From a virus: a stretch of 36,823 bases of DNA. Below the pieces are notes generated by a model. It did no database searches and had not been told where the DNA came from. It worked only from the letters and a program-made list of their open reading frames with translations. Location: positions 1 to 36,823 of the IMG/VR virus record IMGVR_UViG_3300025168_000255; one strand, 5' to 3'. This document shows positions 1 to 8,472 of the stretch, piece by piece (within the stretch, counting starts at the first letter, position 1; the number at the start of each line of letters is the position of its first letter). A program made the translations under genes and the position numbers.

Positions 1-127
1 ACCCAAGGTCAGGGTCATTCGCCATAGGACTAGTTTGTTTAACTATCGAAGGCTCCATTTGCTCATAATATTGTTGAGTATGTTTTAGTGTTTCTTTTAC
101 CCACTCCACACGTTCTTCTCGATAAAT
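1..127. repeat. 127-bp exact direct repeat, copy 1
   Basis: Every base of 1-127 matches 35151-35277, and the copies differ from base 128 (C here, A at 35278). The repeat lies inside the 5' part of the 2OG oxygenase gene. It begins at the first base of the window. A 127-base overlap is also a common largest de Bruijn k-mer, so it may mark an assembly-graph junction rather than a biological repeat. Confidence 0.95.
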
Positions 128-157
128 CAAAGAAGGAAAGTAAGCATAAGACTCCAT
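1..157 (-). CDS. 2OG-Fe(II) oxygenase, N-terminal fragment (allele A, cut by window edge)
   Basis: The frame starts with ATG at 157 and runs off the window after 52 codons. The protein begins MESYAYFPSLIYREERVEW and is nearly identical to the first 52 residues of the complete oxygenase at 34729-35307, differing only at residues 2, 3 and 5. The active-site part is missing because of the window boundary, not because of a stop. The start overlaps the stop of the 78-aa gene (157-393), exactly as in the complete copy. The first 127 bases of the window are identical to 35151-35277, so this is either the same gene reached from the other side of a circular map or a second copy. The family assignment rests on the complete copy. 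Confidence 0.8.
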   Translation of the reverse strand, partial: MESYAYFPSLIYREERVEWVKETLKHTQQYYEQMEPSIVKQTSPMANDPDLG

Positions 158-393
158 TAGCTATTTACAAAAGTTTCTAGTTCTCCAGCCAACGTAGTCA
201 CTGTTGAAGAAGTAATGTCAGTCGCATCAGCCGCTGCTTGAGTACGACGATTTTCAACTAAAATTTCTTTAGCCATACGCAATGTTTCTAATTTATTTGC
301 TTTTGACAAATTAGCTGAATTGACTGTGGTTCTCCCTGTTTCCATAGCAATGTGCATTTCTACTTGGGATTGCTGATCTGTTGTTAACGCCAT
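157..393 (-). CDS. Conserved 78-aa fibre-associated protein (copy A)
   Basis: A small hydrophilic, helix-prone protein of unknown function, starting MALTTDQQSQVEMHIAMETG. It has no signal peptide or membrane segment. The start has a clear ribosome site (AAGGA, about 8 nt upstream). It follows tail fibre A after 26 nt and its stop overlaps the start of the 2OG oxygenase. A second copy with the same neighbours lies at 35307-35543. The N-terminal third and the central segment around KLETLRMAKEILVENRRTQAA are conserved between copies, and the differences cluster near residues 22-30 and in the C-terminal 25 residues. I recall similar small proteins beside fibre genes in marine phages, but no function is known to me. 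A fibre chaperone or assembly role is possible from context only. Confidence 0.85.
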   Translation of the reverse strand: MALTTDQQSQVEMHIAMETGRTTVNSANLSKANKLETLRMAKEILVENRRTQAAADATDITSSTVTTLAGELETFVNS

Positions 394-419
394 TTCAATA
401 TTCCTTCTAGTGTATTAAA

Positions 420-2453
420 TTACGATAAGTTTTTAGCAGGGAGTGTGACATACCACGTTGTACCATTGTCTGGTGAAAAGAAAAACCAAATATCAGTTGC
501 TGAAGCAGTAGTTGTACGGCTCGGTACTGATCCTCCAGCATACTTAAATGTACCTCCAGCAAAGGCCAAAGTACGGTTAGGTGTGCCATCGTTAGTAAGA
601 ACCAATGTAAATGAAGTTGCCCTGCTGCTTACTGCATTCGGCGTAGCTAATGTAAGCGTGGCATTTCCGTTTAATGTTGCAGTAAAGACGTTGCTGTCAT
701 TACAATCTATGGTTTTAGCCGACCCTGTGTTACCCAATGCAGTAACTTTATCAGAAAATGTTCCACTGAAAAACTGATTAGAATCAAAAGGTATAACTGC
801 GTTGCCAGCACTATCTTGTAAAGCTGTTGTGATTTTAGGCGTTGTAAGTGAAGGACTTGTATTAAAAACTAATGTCCCTGTGCCTGTTTCATCTGAAACT
901 GCCGTTATCAAATTGGCAGAAGATGGTGTAGCAAGGAAAGCATCCAAGTTTGCGTTCAAGTCGCTTATTTGGCTCAGAGTGACTGAAGTCGCTGTGGGAG
1001 CAACAGCAGTCCATGCTGAACCTGTATACACCCTCATCTGGTTAGATGAGGTGTTAAATACAAGATTTCCTGCAACCTGCGCGTCGCCGTCTGGATCAGT
1101 AGCTGGATCGCTAGATTGAGCTCCTTGGTATTGATCGGTAAAGGTATCTAGTGTGTTAGCCGCAGAAGTCGCAGATCCAGCAGATGATGTAGCTGATGAG
1201 GCTGAGGACACGGCCGATGCAGCACTTTCTCCAGCCTTTGTGGTAGAAATTCCAGCCTGAGTGGTGCTAGTAGTCGCACTGGCAGCCGCAGCATTTTGAG
1301 AAACTAATGAGGCAGCAGCGGATACAGAGGCCTCGCCAGCTTTGGTTGTGGCAGTAGCAGCGTCTGTGCTTGAACTTGCGGCAGAATTTGAACTAGCAGT
1401 CGCGCTAACGGCCGCAGCATTTTGAGAAACTAATGCAGCCGCAGCAGAATTTGAACTAGCTGTAGCACTTCCAGCAGATGCTGTTGCTGAATTTGCACTG
1501 TTTGTTTCAGCAGTTTCGGCCCCTGTTTTTGCGCTTTCAGCAGCCGTTTGGGCTGTTTCTGCTCCTGTCTTGGCTGTTTCCGCTTGATTTTTTGCTACAA
1601 CCGATGCGTCTTTAGCGACCACACTAGCGTCTTTTGCCACAACAGAAGCGTCTTTAGATGTTTCGGAAGCTGTCGCTGATGTCTGGCTAGAGGATGCTGA
1701 GGATGCGGCAGCAGTCGCGCTAACGGCCGAAGCACTAGCCGATGCAGCGGCAGCGGCTGACGTTCCAACCCAGTAAGTCGCATTTGAAGCAGGAACTTTA
1801 TTTAAGTTTGAATTTTGTAATGACGTATAGAGAATGCCATCTGTACCCACGACATTCTCATGGATAGCGTAGGTCCGAGTAGGTAGCCAAGCAAACGCCA
1901 GAGATGCCCAAAAAGCTGTCTGAGTCGATGGATTTTTATTGGTGTTGCTGTTCTGTAAAGACTGATATTGCAAGGTTTCATAGGTCACTACACTGCCTAT
2001 GCTATAGGTAATACCTGCGCTCCACTCTACTGAGTACAATAAAGTCCAGAATCCTGACGTAGTTGTAGGATTATTGTTCTGGTTAGCGTTAACAAGAGAT
2101 CGATAGTAGACGTTATCAGAGCCCAATACGACAGCGTTAGCGGCATATATCCTGGTGGCAACCCAAGCGTCACCAAAGTTACTTGCTGTCTCTCCTACCG
2201 GGTCTCGGACAACTATCTGCACATCACTAGCGTTAGTTAGGATAGCTTTAGCGTTACCGTCAAAGAAGATATTAGGTTGCCGTCCAGCAGCCGTAAGTAT
2301 GACCGGGTTAGTGTTAGGTATCGTGAAGTTAATGTCAGAAAAAGTAACCTTAGCCGTAGTGGTGCCTGACTCAAAAAAATACAGCTTACCAGCGGATAAA
2401 GGATCACCAGCATCGTCAAAGTATTGTGCGTTTATTTCACCAAATCTAGCCAT
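420..2453 (-). CDS. Tail fibre A (677 aa), modular receptor-binding protein
   Basis: Domains in order: residues 1-95 form a head-binding-like domain (FGEINAQYF, then a G-x-LYFFESGTTT pattern) resembling the layout of the P22 tailspike anchor. Residues 97-228 hold three tandem carbohydrate-binding-like repeats of about 45 residues, each with a YxSLxNxNxNxxP core and a closing Trp. Residues 232-445 are an Ala/Ser/Thr-rich shaft with KDASVVA and ETAKTGA heptad-like repeats, probably a trimeric coiled coil. The last ~138 residues form a globular tip that is clearly homologous to the tip of fibre B (35557-36823). The start has AGGAC upstream. It is the last large gene of the structural run, after the ejection-type proteins. 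Fibre assignment is confident; receptor specificity is unknown. Confidence 0.9.
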   Translation of the reverse strand: MARFGEINAQYFDDAGDPLSAGKLYFFESGTTTAKVTFSDINFTIPNTNPVILTAAGRQPNIFFDGNAKAILTNASDVQIVVRDPVGETASNFGDAWVATRIYAANAVVLGSDNVYYRSLVNANQNNNPTTTSGFWTLLYSVEWSAGITYSIGSVVTYETLQYQSLQNSNTNKNPSTQTAFWASLAFAWLPTRTYAIHENVVGTDGILYTSLQNSNLNKVPASNATYWVGTSAAAAASASASAVSATAAASSASSSQTSATASETSKDASVVAKDASVVAKDASVVAKNQAETAKTGAETAQTAAESAKTGAETAETNSANSATASAGSATASSNSAAAALVSQNAAAVSATASSNSAASSSTDAATATTKAGEASVSAAASLVSQNAAAASATTSTTQAGISTTKAGESAASAVSSASSATSSAGSATSAANTLDTFTDQYQGAQSSDPATDPDGDAQVAGNLVFNTSSNQMRVYTGSAWTAVAPTATSVTLSQISDLNANLDAFLATPSSANLITAVSDETGTGTLVFNTSPSLTTPKITTALQDSAGNAVIPFDSNQFFSGTFSDKVTALGNTGSAKTIDCNDSNVFTATLNGNATLTLATPNAVSSRATSFTLVLTNDGTPNRTLAFAGGTFKYAGGSVPSRTTTASATDIWFFFSPDNGTTWYVTLPAKNLS

Positions 2454-2469
2454 TGTTTTGTCCTATATT

Positions 2470-4281
2470 CTAATCAAAGCTGTTAAGCAAATCTTTCATT
2501 GCCTTGAATTGGGCTTGTTCATTTATGCCACGCAACTTATCAACAGCGGCTTCGCCAAACTTCATTGCTAAGTCTGTTTTACCTCTAGGTAATGAGCTTT
2601 CAATAACACCGCCTAAGCTAGTTGATGCTTTAGTTCCAAATATTTTATCAAGCTCTATAGTGAATGCTGCTTGATTAATTAAATCATCATCAAAATCTGC
2701 ACCATATTTTTTTGCTATAGTTTCCATCTCGTCTAAAGATGCCAATAAATTCCCTCGGCTTTGAATATTTGAATCAAGAGCTCTTAATTTTGTCCCTACA
2801 CCAGTTATTGCTTGTGGGCTATCTAAATCAATAGTCCTGCCTACAGAGCCTCTAAAATTATCCATTGCATTAATAGTTTCAGCATATTTTGAATTAGCCT
2901 TGTCGTATCCTGAAAAATTTGCATCTAAAACTTCATCTAGCTCTCTTCTTAAATTTTTTACAACTCTTTCTGCTTCGCCAGATAAACCATCTACCATTTT
3001 TCCATGCGTTACTTGCTGATCAATAAATTGTTTAAACTTATGAACTTCAAAAGCCGTCATATCTCTAGGGCTTCTCATTCTTTTTACAATCAAATTTAAT
3101 AATCTTTCGGCTCCTGCTAACTCTTCAATAGTAGAACCAGAAAAATTTAAAGTTAAATCGTCTTTAAAATTAATACCCATGTCTTTTAGGGAATTATTAA
3201 AATTATTAACAGGCTGGTCAAAATTAACATATTTATTTTTTAACACAGTCCTTGCGTATCTATCTAAACTTCTTCCAGCTTTTAAATTTTCTCTTTGTAT
3301 TAATTTATATCTTTTAATAATAGATTCACCAGCTACATCAGTAGTTCTATTCAACATACTAAATCTTTTATTACCAGTTGCTTGCTCCATAATACCCAAA
3401 GAGCGCAACATATTTTTGCGATCTGCTGGACTTGCTTCTCTTATCATAGCCACCAAGCCTTCATCAAAACCCTGTCTTATCGCTTCTTTTTGCATTGGAT
3501 TGACAACAGCTATTTTCCCAGATTCTGGAACAGAAAATCTATCTCTTGACTCAAGCCCTAATGCTTTTGGCCCAATAGGAGCAGACGTTGCCTCTTTCAC
3601 CGGAGAATCTTCTAGCCTAAATTCAGCAGTGCTACTTTTTGTAGCTGGCATTCCACCACTCTCTATATCTATTCTTGCTTGAGATTGCGCTGAGGTTGGA
3701 ATTAAAGGGCTAGGTTTAGTGCTTTTTGCTAAAGCAGAAGCTCCTAATCTTGTTGGAACCCCAACCCCTGCAATATTTGTTATAGCTTCAATATTTCTAG
3801 CGGCTCTTGGGTGCTCTTGAGAAAACTCTGACCACTCCTCAAGCCCTGACTGCAAAGCTCTCTTGCCCATTTGCATTAATTCTGTCTGACCAAGCATAGT
3901 GACAGCATCTACAATTCTATCTTCAATTACGTCAGGAGTTATAGCTGATAACCCTTGACCTGCTAAAGATAATCCCTCGCCAATCACATCACCATACTTT
4001 CCAGCAACTTGACCAGAGGCTTGCAATGAGGTTTCAGTTTTGCTTTGATCTCCTAAAAAATTTGCAAGAAATATATCTCTAGCTTTTTCACTACGCCTAG
4101 AGTCACCACCCATCATTTCCATTGCAGACCCAACACCTCTAACAATAGGACCAGCAACACCTTCTACAAATGTAGGTGATGTAGCCTTCTGAACTTCTGC
4201 CTTAATAAACTCCGGGCTAGAGCCAGCAGGAACTTGTAAAGTTGTTCCATCTGGAAGAGTGACTGTATCCATTAGTTCCAT
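2470..4281 (-). CDS. Ejection-type virion protein (603 aa), P22 gp16-like by position and length
   Basis: The N-terminus has the VTLPDGTTLQVPAGSSPEFI type of motif that I recall at the start of several podovirus internal virion proteins. Next come Gly/Ala-rich amphipathic stretches (about 40-190) and a long helix-rich C-terminal half without transmembrane segments. It is the last of the structural genes before fibre A, the position of gp16 in P22, and its length is close to the roughly 609 aa of P22 gp16. No residue-level homology to gp16 could be shown by eye, so the function (DNA ejection, possibly membrane channel formation) is inferred from position. The start at 4281 has AGGA about 9 nt upstream; a start three codons later is also possible. 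Confidence 0.65.
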   Translation of the reverse strand: MELMDTVTLPDGTTLQVPAGSSPEFIKAEVQKATSPTFVEGVAGPIVRGVGSAMEMMGGDSRRSEKARDIFLANFLGDQSKTETSLQASGQVAGKYGDVIGEGLSLAGQGLSAITPDVIEDRIVDAVTMLGQTELMQMGKRALQSGLEEWSEFSQEHPRAARNIEAITNIAGVGVPTRLGASALAKSTKPSPLIPTSAQSQARIDIESGGMPATKSSTAEFRLEDSPVKEATSAPIGPKALGLESRDRFSVPESGKIAVVNPMQKEAIRQGFDEGLVAMIREASPADRKNMLRSLGIMEQATGNKRFSMLNRTTDVAGESIIKRYKLIQRENLKAGRSLDRYARTVLKNKYVNFDQPVNNFNNSLKDMGINFKDDLTLNFSGSTIEELAGAERLLNLIVKRMRSPRDMTAFEVHKFKQFIDQQVTHGKMVDGLSGEAERVVKNLRRELDEVLDANFSGYDKANSKYAETINAMDNFRGSVGRTIDLDSPQAITGVGTKLRALDSNIQSRGNLLASLDEMETIAKKYGADFDDDLINQAAFTIELDKIFGTKASTSLGGVIESSLPRGKTDLAMKFGEAAVDKLRGINEQAQFKAMKDLLNSFD

Positions 4282-4298
4282 TCGCTATATTCCTATTA

Positions 4299-5669
4299 CT
4301 ATTTTATATCTATTATAACGCCATTAGCATCAACTGTTATGTCTCGCCCTCCTAACGGTACTCCTCCGTTATCTTCAGGGTTGCCATTCAGTGTATTTAG
4401 TTCATTTAAAGGATAAAAATTTTGTTGCAAATAACCATCCATATCTTGTATAGCAAATTCTCCAGACTCTCCCATCTGTTTACCTCTTAATTTTGCTCTA
4501 TCAATATCTGACTGAGAATAACTGATAAGATCGTTCAATAAAGCTCTATTTACTACCGTTGATTGATTTTCATTTGCCTCTATACTAGCTAACAAATCAC
4601 CCTCTCGTGCTGTAAAAGCAGCCCCAAAAGTAGGCTTTAATTGTTGTAGAACATTTTTACGCAAAATGTACGCAAGCCTTCCTTCATCGGCAGGAGTAAT
4701 ACCTAAAGCTCTTCTAAGTTTTATTCCTAAAGATGCTATTCCACCAGTTTCAACTACTTCTAATATTTTTAATGCGTCTTGAAGTCTTTGCATATTTCTT
4801 GCAGCTCTTATTCCTGTATCTAAAACGTCCTGATTCCTTATTTCTGTAGCGGATCCTCTGGCCTTTTCTGAGGCTATTTGCCCTGCTTCAACAATGCCAA
4901 ACTCGTTTGCTTCATTTAATACGGTTCTTATTTCATTAGGGTCTGTTATTAAATTGCCTGTCCTGTCATATACTTTTTGTGGACCTATTCTTGGCTTTTC
5001 AATAAAAACTCCGTTGCCGAATGAAATAGTTTTAGACGCGCCCATTTGACTGTCAGCACCACCATAAAGCATAAATTCTCTACGATCTGCCGAACCTTTT
5101 TGCAAACCAGCAGCATCTGCTTGCATTTCCAATGCTCTAAATGTTTGAGGAACGTCACCGAAATAACCACTTTGTTGTCCCATAGCTACAGCGCGTTCCA
5201 AATCATCAGAGACAGCACCAAAACCGCCTGTCTGGAAGTCTTGCAAAGTATTTTCGCTCTCTGTTGAGTCTATACCCATCTGTCTTTCTAGCTGAATTCT
5301 GTCTTGCATTAAATCAATGAATCCTTGAGTGTCTCCACTTTGAGCCATTAGCAATCCAGCTTGAGCGTCCTGAGCAATAGTCTTAGCTAGAGCCTCGCGC
5401 ATCTGCAACGACTGCATACCCTGAGCTTGTCTCATTTGATTTTCTTGCATTAACTGTTGCTCAAACTGTGGCAATCTTCCACCTACAGCAGCACCTAGAG
5501 CTCTAAATCTGTCACCCTGACTTATATCTCCGTATAGGCTTGGTCTTTGGTTAGTAGGCTGTTGATTTAACCCAGCCAGCCCCATAGCGGTCTGACCTAC
5601 GTTTCTACCAACATCCATTGCTGTTTGACCAACACCGCTTAAAGCGTTTCTGATATCTTCTAATGCCAT
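4299..5669 (-). CDS. Ejection-type virion protein (456 aa)
   Basis: A Gln/Met/Ala-rich protein. The first 40 residues repeat GQTAMxxG twice, residues about 65-140 are helical and rich in Gln and Met (QMRQAQGMQSLQMREAL), and the remainder is mixed helical with no membrane segment. Soluble, helix-rich, Gln/Ala-rich proteins in this location are typical of P22-type ejection proteins (gp20 in P22 is of similar length), but I do not recognise a specific family. It lies 8 nt downstream of the 593-aa gene and 17 nt upstream of the 603-aa gene, all on one strand, so it is probably co-expressed late and packaged in the virion. The name is by context. Confidence 0.6.
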   Translation of the reverse strand: MALEDIRNALSGVGQTAMDVGRNVGQTAMGLAGLNQQPTNQRPSLYGDISQGDRFRALGAAVGGRLPQFEQQLMQENQMRQAQGMQSLQMREALAKTIAQDAQAGLLMAQSGDTQGFIDLMQDRIQLERQMGIDSTESENTLQDFQTGGFGAVSDDLERAVAMGQQSGYFGDVPQTFRALEMQADAAGLQKGSADRREFMLYGGADSQMGASKTISFGNGVFIEKPRIGPQKVYDRTGNLITDPNEIRTVLNEANEFGIVEAGQIASEKARGSATEIRNQDVLDTGIRAARNMQRLQDALKILEVVETGGIASLGIKLRRALGITPADEGRLAYILRKNVLQQLKPTFGAAFTAREGDLLASIEANENQSTVVNRALLNDLISYSQSDIDRAKLRGKQMGESGEFAIQDMDGYLQQNFYPLNELNTLNGNPEDNGGVPLGGRDITVDANGVIIDIK

Positions 5670-5677
5670 GATGACCT

Positions 5678-7459
5678 CTAGGTTATATTTGACATATTAG
5701 GATTTGTATACCCAGGAACACCTTGAGGATTTGTATACATGGGAACACCATAATTTTGAGGATTGTAATAATTATTTTGATTACCAAAAAATCCACCAAA
5801 TCCTCCGGTCTGTGGACCAGTGTAAGTTCCAGACCCTAACATTGGCTGTTGTTGTTGCTGACCCATGTTTTGAGCCGTTCCATAAGCACTAAGTGCGTTA
5901 GATACTACTGCACCATAGTTAGGAACATTTATAGGAACAGGTGCCAAACCAGCCAAAGCCCCTCCGATGTTTTGAGCAGAACCCTGCATTGCGGCTCCAA
6001 AGCCTTGCTGTGACCTAGCCTCATTTAATGCAGCTTGATTGACTTGGTTGACTATATTACTTGTCTGACCGCCTATCATATTAGCTACGTCCTGACCCTG
6101 ACCTGCGTAGATATTGCCTAGATCAGTAGCAGCCGCTCCGTATTGACTGGCTAACTGCTCACCGACCCTAGTCCTTCCTAGTGCTAGGTTTTGTCCTAAG
6201 TTTGATATGGCTTGTGCAGCAGGTAGCCCTGTCTGCATATTGTAAGAGCCTTGCTGCTGTGCGGCAGTAAGTCCACGCCCGGTCAACGCATTGAGATTAG
6301 CTATTTGATTCTGTAAGTCCCCGGAAGCTAGGCCAGTGTTAAATCTAGCAAGCTCTTTCATTACATTACCACCACCAGCACCACCTCTTGCAGCCGCTGT
6401 TCGTAGTGCAGCTTGCTCTCCCTGCTCCCTAAGAAACTGCATCTGTGGGCTTGCTTGGTAAGCCTCATCAAATTCTGCTTGGCCTAGAGCTCCAGACAAT
6501 GCTTGTTGTTGCTGTAGTGCGTTAAGACCAGCCTGAGCATAAGGATTAACATCTTGCCTCGATGCTACGTTTAGCTGATTAAGCATACCAATGGCACCCT
6601 GAGCACCAGCTTTTCTTGCCATCTCTGAACCACGCAACCCAGTAGGTATCTCCGCTCCGGTGTTGTAGTTAGTTGTTGCAAATGCAGGTAGCTGAGCCTG
6701 AAATCCACCCATAGTTTGAGCAGCAACAGGTTGAGCAGCGGCAGTAGCGGCAGGTTGAGCAGCAGGAAGTGCAGCAGGTTGAGCGGCAGGTTGAGCGGCA
6801 GGTTGTGTGACAGGTTGAGCTGGTGCTTGTTCCACTGTACCACCTAGCGCAGTAGTCATATCAGGTAGGGCTTGACCAGCATAAGGATCGGCTATGGTAG
6901 GCACTTGACCAGCAGCTACCTCAGCCCTACGGCCCATCTCATCTTTAACTTGCTGCTCTGTTACACCAAACTGTTCGGCAACATCAGCTTCAGTCATAGC
7001 CCCAGAACTTATTGCATTAGCGACAGAGTCAACTTCTTGAGTTGTATAGCTACCGTCAGCAGGAATAGACTCTAAAGGAATATCAGGAACCTTGCTCACT
7101 GGCATACCTGCTTGAGCCTCAGCTATTTGAGCCTGATTGTAACTAAAGTCTGCCGCTAGATTTTGTTCTACTACAGCAGGAGCGACATCAAAGTGAGCAG
7201 CAATGTCTCCAGTGCTTGCTACACCTAAATTAATTAGCTTCTCAACCTTCCTAACTTCTTGTTCTGAGTATTCGCTCTTAGGCTCTATACCTGCAAGATT
7301 ACTAATAACAATAGACTTAGGAACATTAAAATATTGAGCAACTTCTCCGACATTTACCGTTCCAGAGTTTAGTAAATCCGTAACAGCCTGGACCTCTTCT
7401 GGAGTGTACTTTGAAGGATCTGTTTTGAATGGGATGCTTTGTAAGTCTTGTAAGGCCAT
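5678..7459 (-). CDS. Ejection-type virion protein (593 aa) with three HTH-like repeats
   Basis: Residues 18-55, 64-101 and 138-175 are three tandem repeats of one pattern: a Y-(S/T)-x-x-EV helix, then a segment ending EVAQYFNV, DIAAHFDV or DVAEQFGV that looks like the first half of a helix-turn-helix. Residues 211-247 are a Pro/Ala/Gln linker made of AQPA units. Residues about 250-560 are Gln/Ala/Gly/Asn-rich and helical, including MQFLREQGEQAALRTAAARG, a pattern I associate with podovirus DNA-transfer proteins. The tail is Gly/Asn/Tyr/Gln-rich. The start overlaps the stop of the 250-aa gene by one base. Function is inferred from composition and location. The N-terminal repeats could bind DNA, or be a capsid-interior docking module. 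Confidence 0.65.
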   Translation of the reverse strand: MALQDLQSIPFKTDPSKYTPEEVQAVTDLLNSGTVNVGEVAQYFNVPKSIVISNLAGIEPKSEYSEQEVRKVEKLINLGVASTGDIAAHFDVAPAVVEQNLAADFSYNQAQIAEAQAGMPVSKVPDIPLESIPADGSYTTQEVDSVANAISSGAMTEADVAEQFGVTEQQVKDEMGRRAEVAAGQVPTIADPYAGQALPDMTTALGGTVEQAPAQPVTQPAAQPAAQPAALPAAQPAATAAAQPVAAQTMGGFQAQLPAFATTNYNTGAEIPTGLRGSEMARKAGAQGAIGMLNQLNVASRQDVNPYAQAGLNALQQQQALSGALGQAEFDEAYQASPQMQFLREQGEQAALRTAAARGGAGGGNVMKELARFNTGLASGDLQNQIANLNALTGRGLTAAQQQGSYNMQTGLPAAQAISNLGQNLALGRTRVGEQLASQYGAAATDLGNIYAGQGQDVANMIGGQTSNIVNQVNQAALNEARSQQGFGAAMQGSAQNIGGALAGLAPVPINVPNYGAVVSNALSAYGTAQNMGQQQQQPMLGSGTYTGPQTGGFGGFFGNQNNYYNPQNYGVPMYTNPQGVPGYTNPNMSNIT

Positions 7460-8211
7460 TATCCTTGCTCCCCACCCATTGCGTTAAAAATGTTTTGAAC
7501 TTGTGTTGGACTAAAACCAGCAGCAGCAGTAGCTTGTCCTGTTGTAGTAGCCTGTCTGGCAGCAGCTTGCTGTATGTTCATTGGGCGATTCTCAGCCCTA
7601 CCGTACTGATCGAAATGCCTAAGAGCAAATCCTTGTTTAGTTGCTAAAGTAGGGTCTCCTCCGATAGCTAAAGCGTCCTTGTTGGCTTCGTAATCAGCTA
7701 AAACATCCGGGTTAGCTGCGAGGTAGGCGTCTGGGTTAATAGGCGTAAGTCCTAGCTCTGCACCTTTAGTAAATTGAGGCACCTGCATCTGCTGAAATTG
7801 TAGGCTTTGTGGATCAGTAAGCCCAGATAGCTCTGAGTAGTTCACAGGGACGCTCTGAGGCTGTAAAGCACCATAGTTAATAGAATCGCCTAACAATGCG
7901 TTTCTTTGCCCCATAAGCCCTGCTAGAGCCGCCTGTTGAGCCATGTAATCACCACGCCTCATAGCTTCCATTTGAGGAGCGAATGTTTCACCTTGCAGTT
8001 CTAGCGTCTGATCTAGTGCTTTCTGTCTTATCTCCTGTGCTTGTTGATAGCTTGGAGTGATAGCCTCAATGCCAGCAAGCCCGAAGTCACGGATAAGATT
8101 CTCTGTCACTTTGCGCTGCTTTTCTTGCTTCTCAGTAATTTTCTTTTGGGTTTTTATGCCATATAAATCAGAACCTATTTGCGCTCCAGCCATCATTAAC
8201 TCGAAAGACAT
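7459..8211 (-). CDS. Ejection-type virion protein (250 aa), P22 gp7-like by position
   Basis: The N-terminus (MSFELMMAGAQIGSDLYGIK) has a short hydrophobic helix followed by a Lys/Glu/Gln coiled coil (about 20-45). The middle is Gln/Ala-rich. Residues about 157-210 carry one copy of the YLAANPDVL ... HFDQYGRAENR unit, a motif otherwise common as repeats in bacterial surface proteins. The C-terminus is Ala/Thr/Gln-rich and ends GGEQG. Length and position match gp7 of P22 (about 229 aa), the smallest ejection protein, but I cannot show direct homology. It is tightly packed with the 593-aa gene downstream and lies 9 nt from the 83-aa gene upstream. Confidence 0.6.
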   Translation of the reverse strand: MSFELMMAGAQIGSDLYGIKTQKKITEKQEKQRKVTENLIRDFGLAGIEAITPSYQQAQEIRQKALDQTLELQGETFAPQMEAMRRGDYMAQQAALAGLMGQRNALLGDSINYGALQPQSVPVNYSELSGLTDPQSLQFQQMQVPQFTKGAELGLTPINPDAYLAANPDVLADYEANKDALAIGGDPTLATKQGFALRHFDQYGRAENRPMNIQQAAARQATTTGQATAAAGFSPTQVQNIFNAMGGEQG

Positions 8212-8220
8212 ACCTTTCTC

Positions 8221-8472
8221 CTAAACCGCTATCCAACCCTGTGAGCGATCTCCACCGATCTCAGGCTGCATTTTTCTGTATTGTATGGACCCGGCTCCAC
8301 CATTGGAGTCTAGGTATAAACTAAATTGTCTGGCTTCTACTACTCCTTCCGGGCTACCTGTTCCAACTATTGGAATGCTTAAAGCAGCTTCTTGCGTAAA
8401 CTGTCTGAACGGTTGTGCCATTGTACCATCGGCATCGACTATAGGCTGTCCTTGATTTAGCTTATAACTCAT
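8221..8472 (-). CDS. Hypothetical 83-aa tail-region protein
   Basis: A small soluble protein beginning MSYKLNQGQPIVDADGTMAQ, with the middle segment SIPIVGTGSPEGVVEARQFS and a C-terminal GWIAV. It is probably beta-rich. Its start overlaps the stop of the gp10-like gene by 4 nt (8469-8472), so translation is likely coupled. In P22 the slot after gene 10 holds the tail needle gene 26, but this protein is much too short and lacks the heptads of a needle. I do not recognise the family. A minor structural role in the tail is the simplest reading of its place. Confidence 0.65.
   Translation of the reverse strand: MSYKLNQGQPIVDADGTMAQPFRQFTQEAALSIPIVGTGSPEGVVEARQFSLYLDSNGGAGSIQYRKMQPEIGGDRSQGWIAV

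Noticed and set aside
1-127. Terminal direct repeat of a linear phage genome
   Set aside because: The second copy is not at the other end of the window but 1.5 kb inside, and the flanks diverge with homologous content, which fits an allelic branch better.
445-1119. Plus-strand frames of 110 and 105 codons opposite fibre A
   Set aside because: Shadow frames of a low-complexity Ala/Ser/Thr-rich gene; no plausible starts or domains.
3179-3682. Plus-strand 167-codon frame opposite the 603-aa gene
   Set aside because: Leu/Ser-rich translation typical of an antisense shadow; the minus-strand gene has better composition and context.
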